DNA of 33,464 nucleotides, taken from contig JAQTMM010000016.1 of assembly GCA_028714335.1 (NCBI GenBank), forward strand, positions 1 through 33,464. Reading direction: 5' to 3'. Source of the DNA: Dehalococcoidales bacterium. Lineage in GTDB: Bacteria; Chloroflexota; Dehalococcoidia; Dehalococcoidales; RBG-16-60-22. The translations under genes and the position numbers were made by a program. This document shows, piece by piece, positions 32,055 through 33,464 of the stretch. The notes beneath the pieces are model-generated. The model ran no database searches, was not told the DNA's origin, and saw only the letters and a program-made list of their open reading frames with translations. Within the stretch, counting starts at the first letter, position 1; each line of letters opens with the position of its first letter.

Positions 32055-33221
32055 TTATCCTTTCGTCGTGGCTGTATTTTCTCCGGCGGTTTTTTGCTTC
32101 TGGTGGTAGTCCTTAACGTATTCGGCAACCTTGCCCAGCCGGGGATAAGCGTACTTTAAAAAGTCTTTATATGACTGGCAGAAATAATTGCGTTCCAGCT
32201 GTTTGGTAGAGAAATTATCTCTATCGCGCCGGCAGCCGCCGCGGCATAAGTATTTGCTTTCGCAGTCGCAGCACAAGGACGCCGCAGCGAGGGAACTATT
32301 GATAAAGCGCTGGCAGGTCTCGCTCTCGTAAAGCTCCATCAGTTCCTGCCGGTGGATGTTGCCCAGCTTCCACTCATCGGTGACGTAAAAATCGCAGGGA
32401 TAAACGGAGCCGTCGGCTTCAAAGACAAACTGGCACTGGCAAGAGCCGGTCAAACTGCACATCTCCGGCTGCATGCCCATCACCATTCTGACCAGGTTAT
32501 CATAGTACCTGACGCTGACCTCCCTGCCGCCCATAAAGTCCGTGCACCATTTATCGAAGAACTGCTTTAAGAAAACGGTATATTGTTCGGGTTTCAGAGA
32601 ATAATCATGGACGCCGCGCTTATCGTCTTCCGGGTCTATGCAGGGCATGAACTGCAGGAAATTGCAGCCCTTCGACTTAAAGAAATCATAAAGCTTTTCC
32701 GGTGCTTGAGTTGATAGGCCGGTGACTGTAAACAAGATGTTGTACTCTACCTTGTGCTTATCGAACAGGGTGGCGGTTTCCATCACTTTAGCGTAAGTTC
32801 CCTTGCCCTTGGCGTCCACCCGGTAAGCGTCATGCAATTCATCAAAACCATCTAAAGAAAGCCCGACGAGGAAGTGATTGTCGTGTAAAAACTCCGCCCA
32901 CTTTTCGTCTATTAACATGCCGTTGGTCTGGATGCAGTTATTAAAGGCAGCGTTGTTGACGTTGTGTTTGTTTTGCAGCTCTACCACCGACTTAAAAAAG
33001 TCGAGTCCGCAAAGCGTTGGTTCCCCGCCCTGGAAGGAAAAGGTGGCGTAGCCCGAAGCGAACTTAAGAGCCTTTTTAATGATTTCCTCTATTGTCTCAA
33101 GGCTCATAAAGCCGAAGTCAGCCACGGCGCGGTTGCTGGCAACGTCATGGTAAAAACAGTATTTGCAGTTCAGGTTGCATTTACCGGAGGCCGGCTTGAT
33201 GAGCACACTGATAGGCGGCAA
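32055..33221 (-). CDS. Anaerobic sulfatase-maturating enzyme (radical SAM / SPASM)
   Basis: A 388-residue radical SAM enzyme that oxidises the active-site cysteine of sulfatases to formylglycine without oxygen. The SAM cluster cysteines are Cys15, Cys19 and Cys22 (CNLNCKYCFY). The FSFQGGEPTLCG stretch is a family hallmark. The C-terminal SPASM region carries the auxiliary cluster cysteines (CSLTGSCQCQF, YPCDFY, CCDCESKYLCRGGC, YFCQ). Translation probably starts at TTG 33221, with GGAAGG upstream, because PPISVLIKPAS aligns with the usual N-terminus; a GTG at 33206 is the alternative. First gene of the operon with the two sulfatases. Confidence 0.93.
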   Translation of the reverse strand: MPPISVLIKPASGKCNLNCKYCFYHDVASNRAVADFGFMSLETIEEIIKKALKFASGYATFSFQGGEPTLCGLDFFKSVVELQNKHNVNNAAFNNCIQTNGMLIDEKWAEFLHDNHFLVGLSLDGFDELHDAYRVDAKGKGTYAKVMETATLFDKHKVEYNILFTVTGLSTQAPEKLYDFFKSKGCNFLQFMPCIDPEDDKRGVHDYSLKPEQYTVFLKQFFDKWCTDFMGGREVSVRYYDNLVRMVMGMQPEMCSLTGSCQCQFVFEADGSVYPCDFYVTDEWKLGNIHRQELMELYESETCQRFINSSLAAASLCCDCESKYLCRGGCRRDRDNFSTKQLERNYFCQSYKDFLKYAYPRLGKVAEYVKDYHQKQKTAGENTATTKG

Positions 33222-33464
33222 AAAATATCCTTCCCGAGTTGTTCCATAAACTCAAATATAATCCCGGCGTAACACCAGGTTATATATCAACGGCAAATCT
33301 ATTACCGGGTTTTTCTATAGCCTCGGGACGGGAAGGGGAGCATTCTATTTTTGTGGCGGCGTGTACTTTAACAGGCAGTGTAACACTAATAAAAAAATGT
33401 AACTTTTATCGCCTAGCCAATATAGTACCGCCTTTTACCATATAGGTCAATTATTCACAAATCA
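33222..33464. other. Window end, upstream of the sulfatase operon
   Basis: I see no gene in these 243 bases. On the reverse strand TATATT near 33256-33261 could be a -10 box for the maturase operon, but I find no good -35 box. Confidence 0.3.

Overview
The window looks like chromosome from a strictly anaerobic member of the Chloroflexota, most likely a Dehalococcoidia relative. This placement is an inference. It rests on the glmM / two nucleotidyltransferases / glmS cluster, islands stacked at the 3' end of the tmRNA gene (a habit known from Dehalococcoides), O2-sensitive enzymes (anaerobic sulfatase-maturating radical SAM enzyme, HdrD/DsrK-type Fe-S protein, formate/nitrite channel), and the absence of any oxygen-dependent enzyme. 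No 16S rRNA gene is present to confirm it.

Layout. 1-1666: 3' part of thiC, convergent with a formate/nitrite channel gene. 1880-7479: a UDP-GlcNAc precursor cluster (phosphohexomutase, two paralogous nucleotidyltransferases with left-handed beta-helix tails, glmS). 7486-10299: a solitary AT-rich type IIG restriction-modification gene whose last codons lie in a dispersed repeat. 10560-11384: smpB and the tmRNA gene ssrA.

11385-23743 is the most unusual part. The last 27 bases of the tmRNA gene recur at 18080, 20310 (three substitutions) and 23717. They cut the region into three consecutive cargo segments: (1) a five-gene oligopeptide ABC transporter with a small membrane protein; (2) an MFS exporter facing an AhpD-like protein and a ChrB-domain protein; (3) an ArsR regulator, a DsrE-family protein, TusA, a NarI/DsrM-like membrane protein and a DsrK/HdrD-like Fe-S protein. 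The simplest reading is three successive site-specific insertions at ssrA, the newest nearest the gene. No recombinase gene is visible in any segment.

23840-33221 lies beyond the last repeat: a cupin protein, larB-larE-larC for the nickel-pincer nucleotide cofactor (no larA in the window), and a reverse-strand operon of an anaerobic sulfatase-maturating enzyme followed by two 757-residue sulfatases.

The best candidates for an undescribed system are segment 3, which joins sulfane-sulfur carriers to a membrane electron-transfer pair under a two-cysteine ArsR protein, and the tandem ssrA island array that carries it. A smaller theme is promoter layout: glmM, smpB and the restriction gene each have a -10-like hexamer exactly 9 nt before the ATG and no Shine-Dalgarno sequence, which suggests leaderless transcripts.
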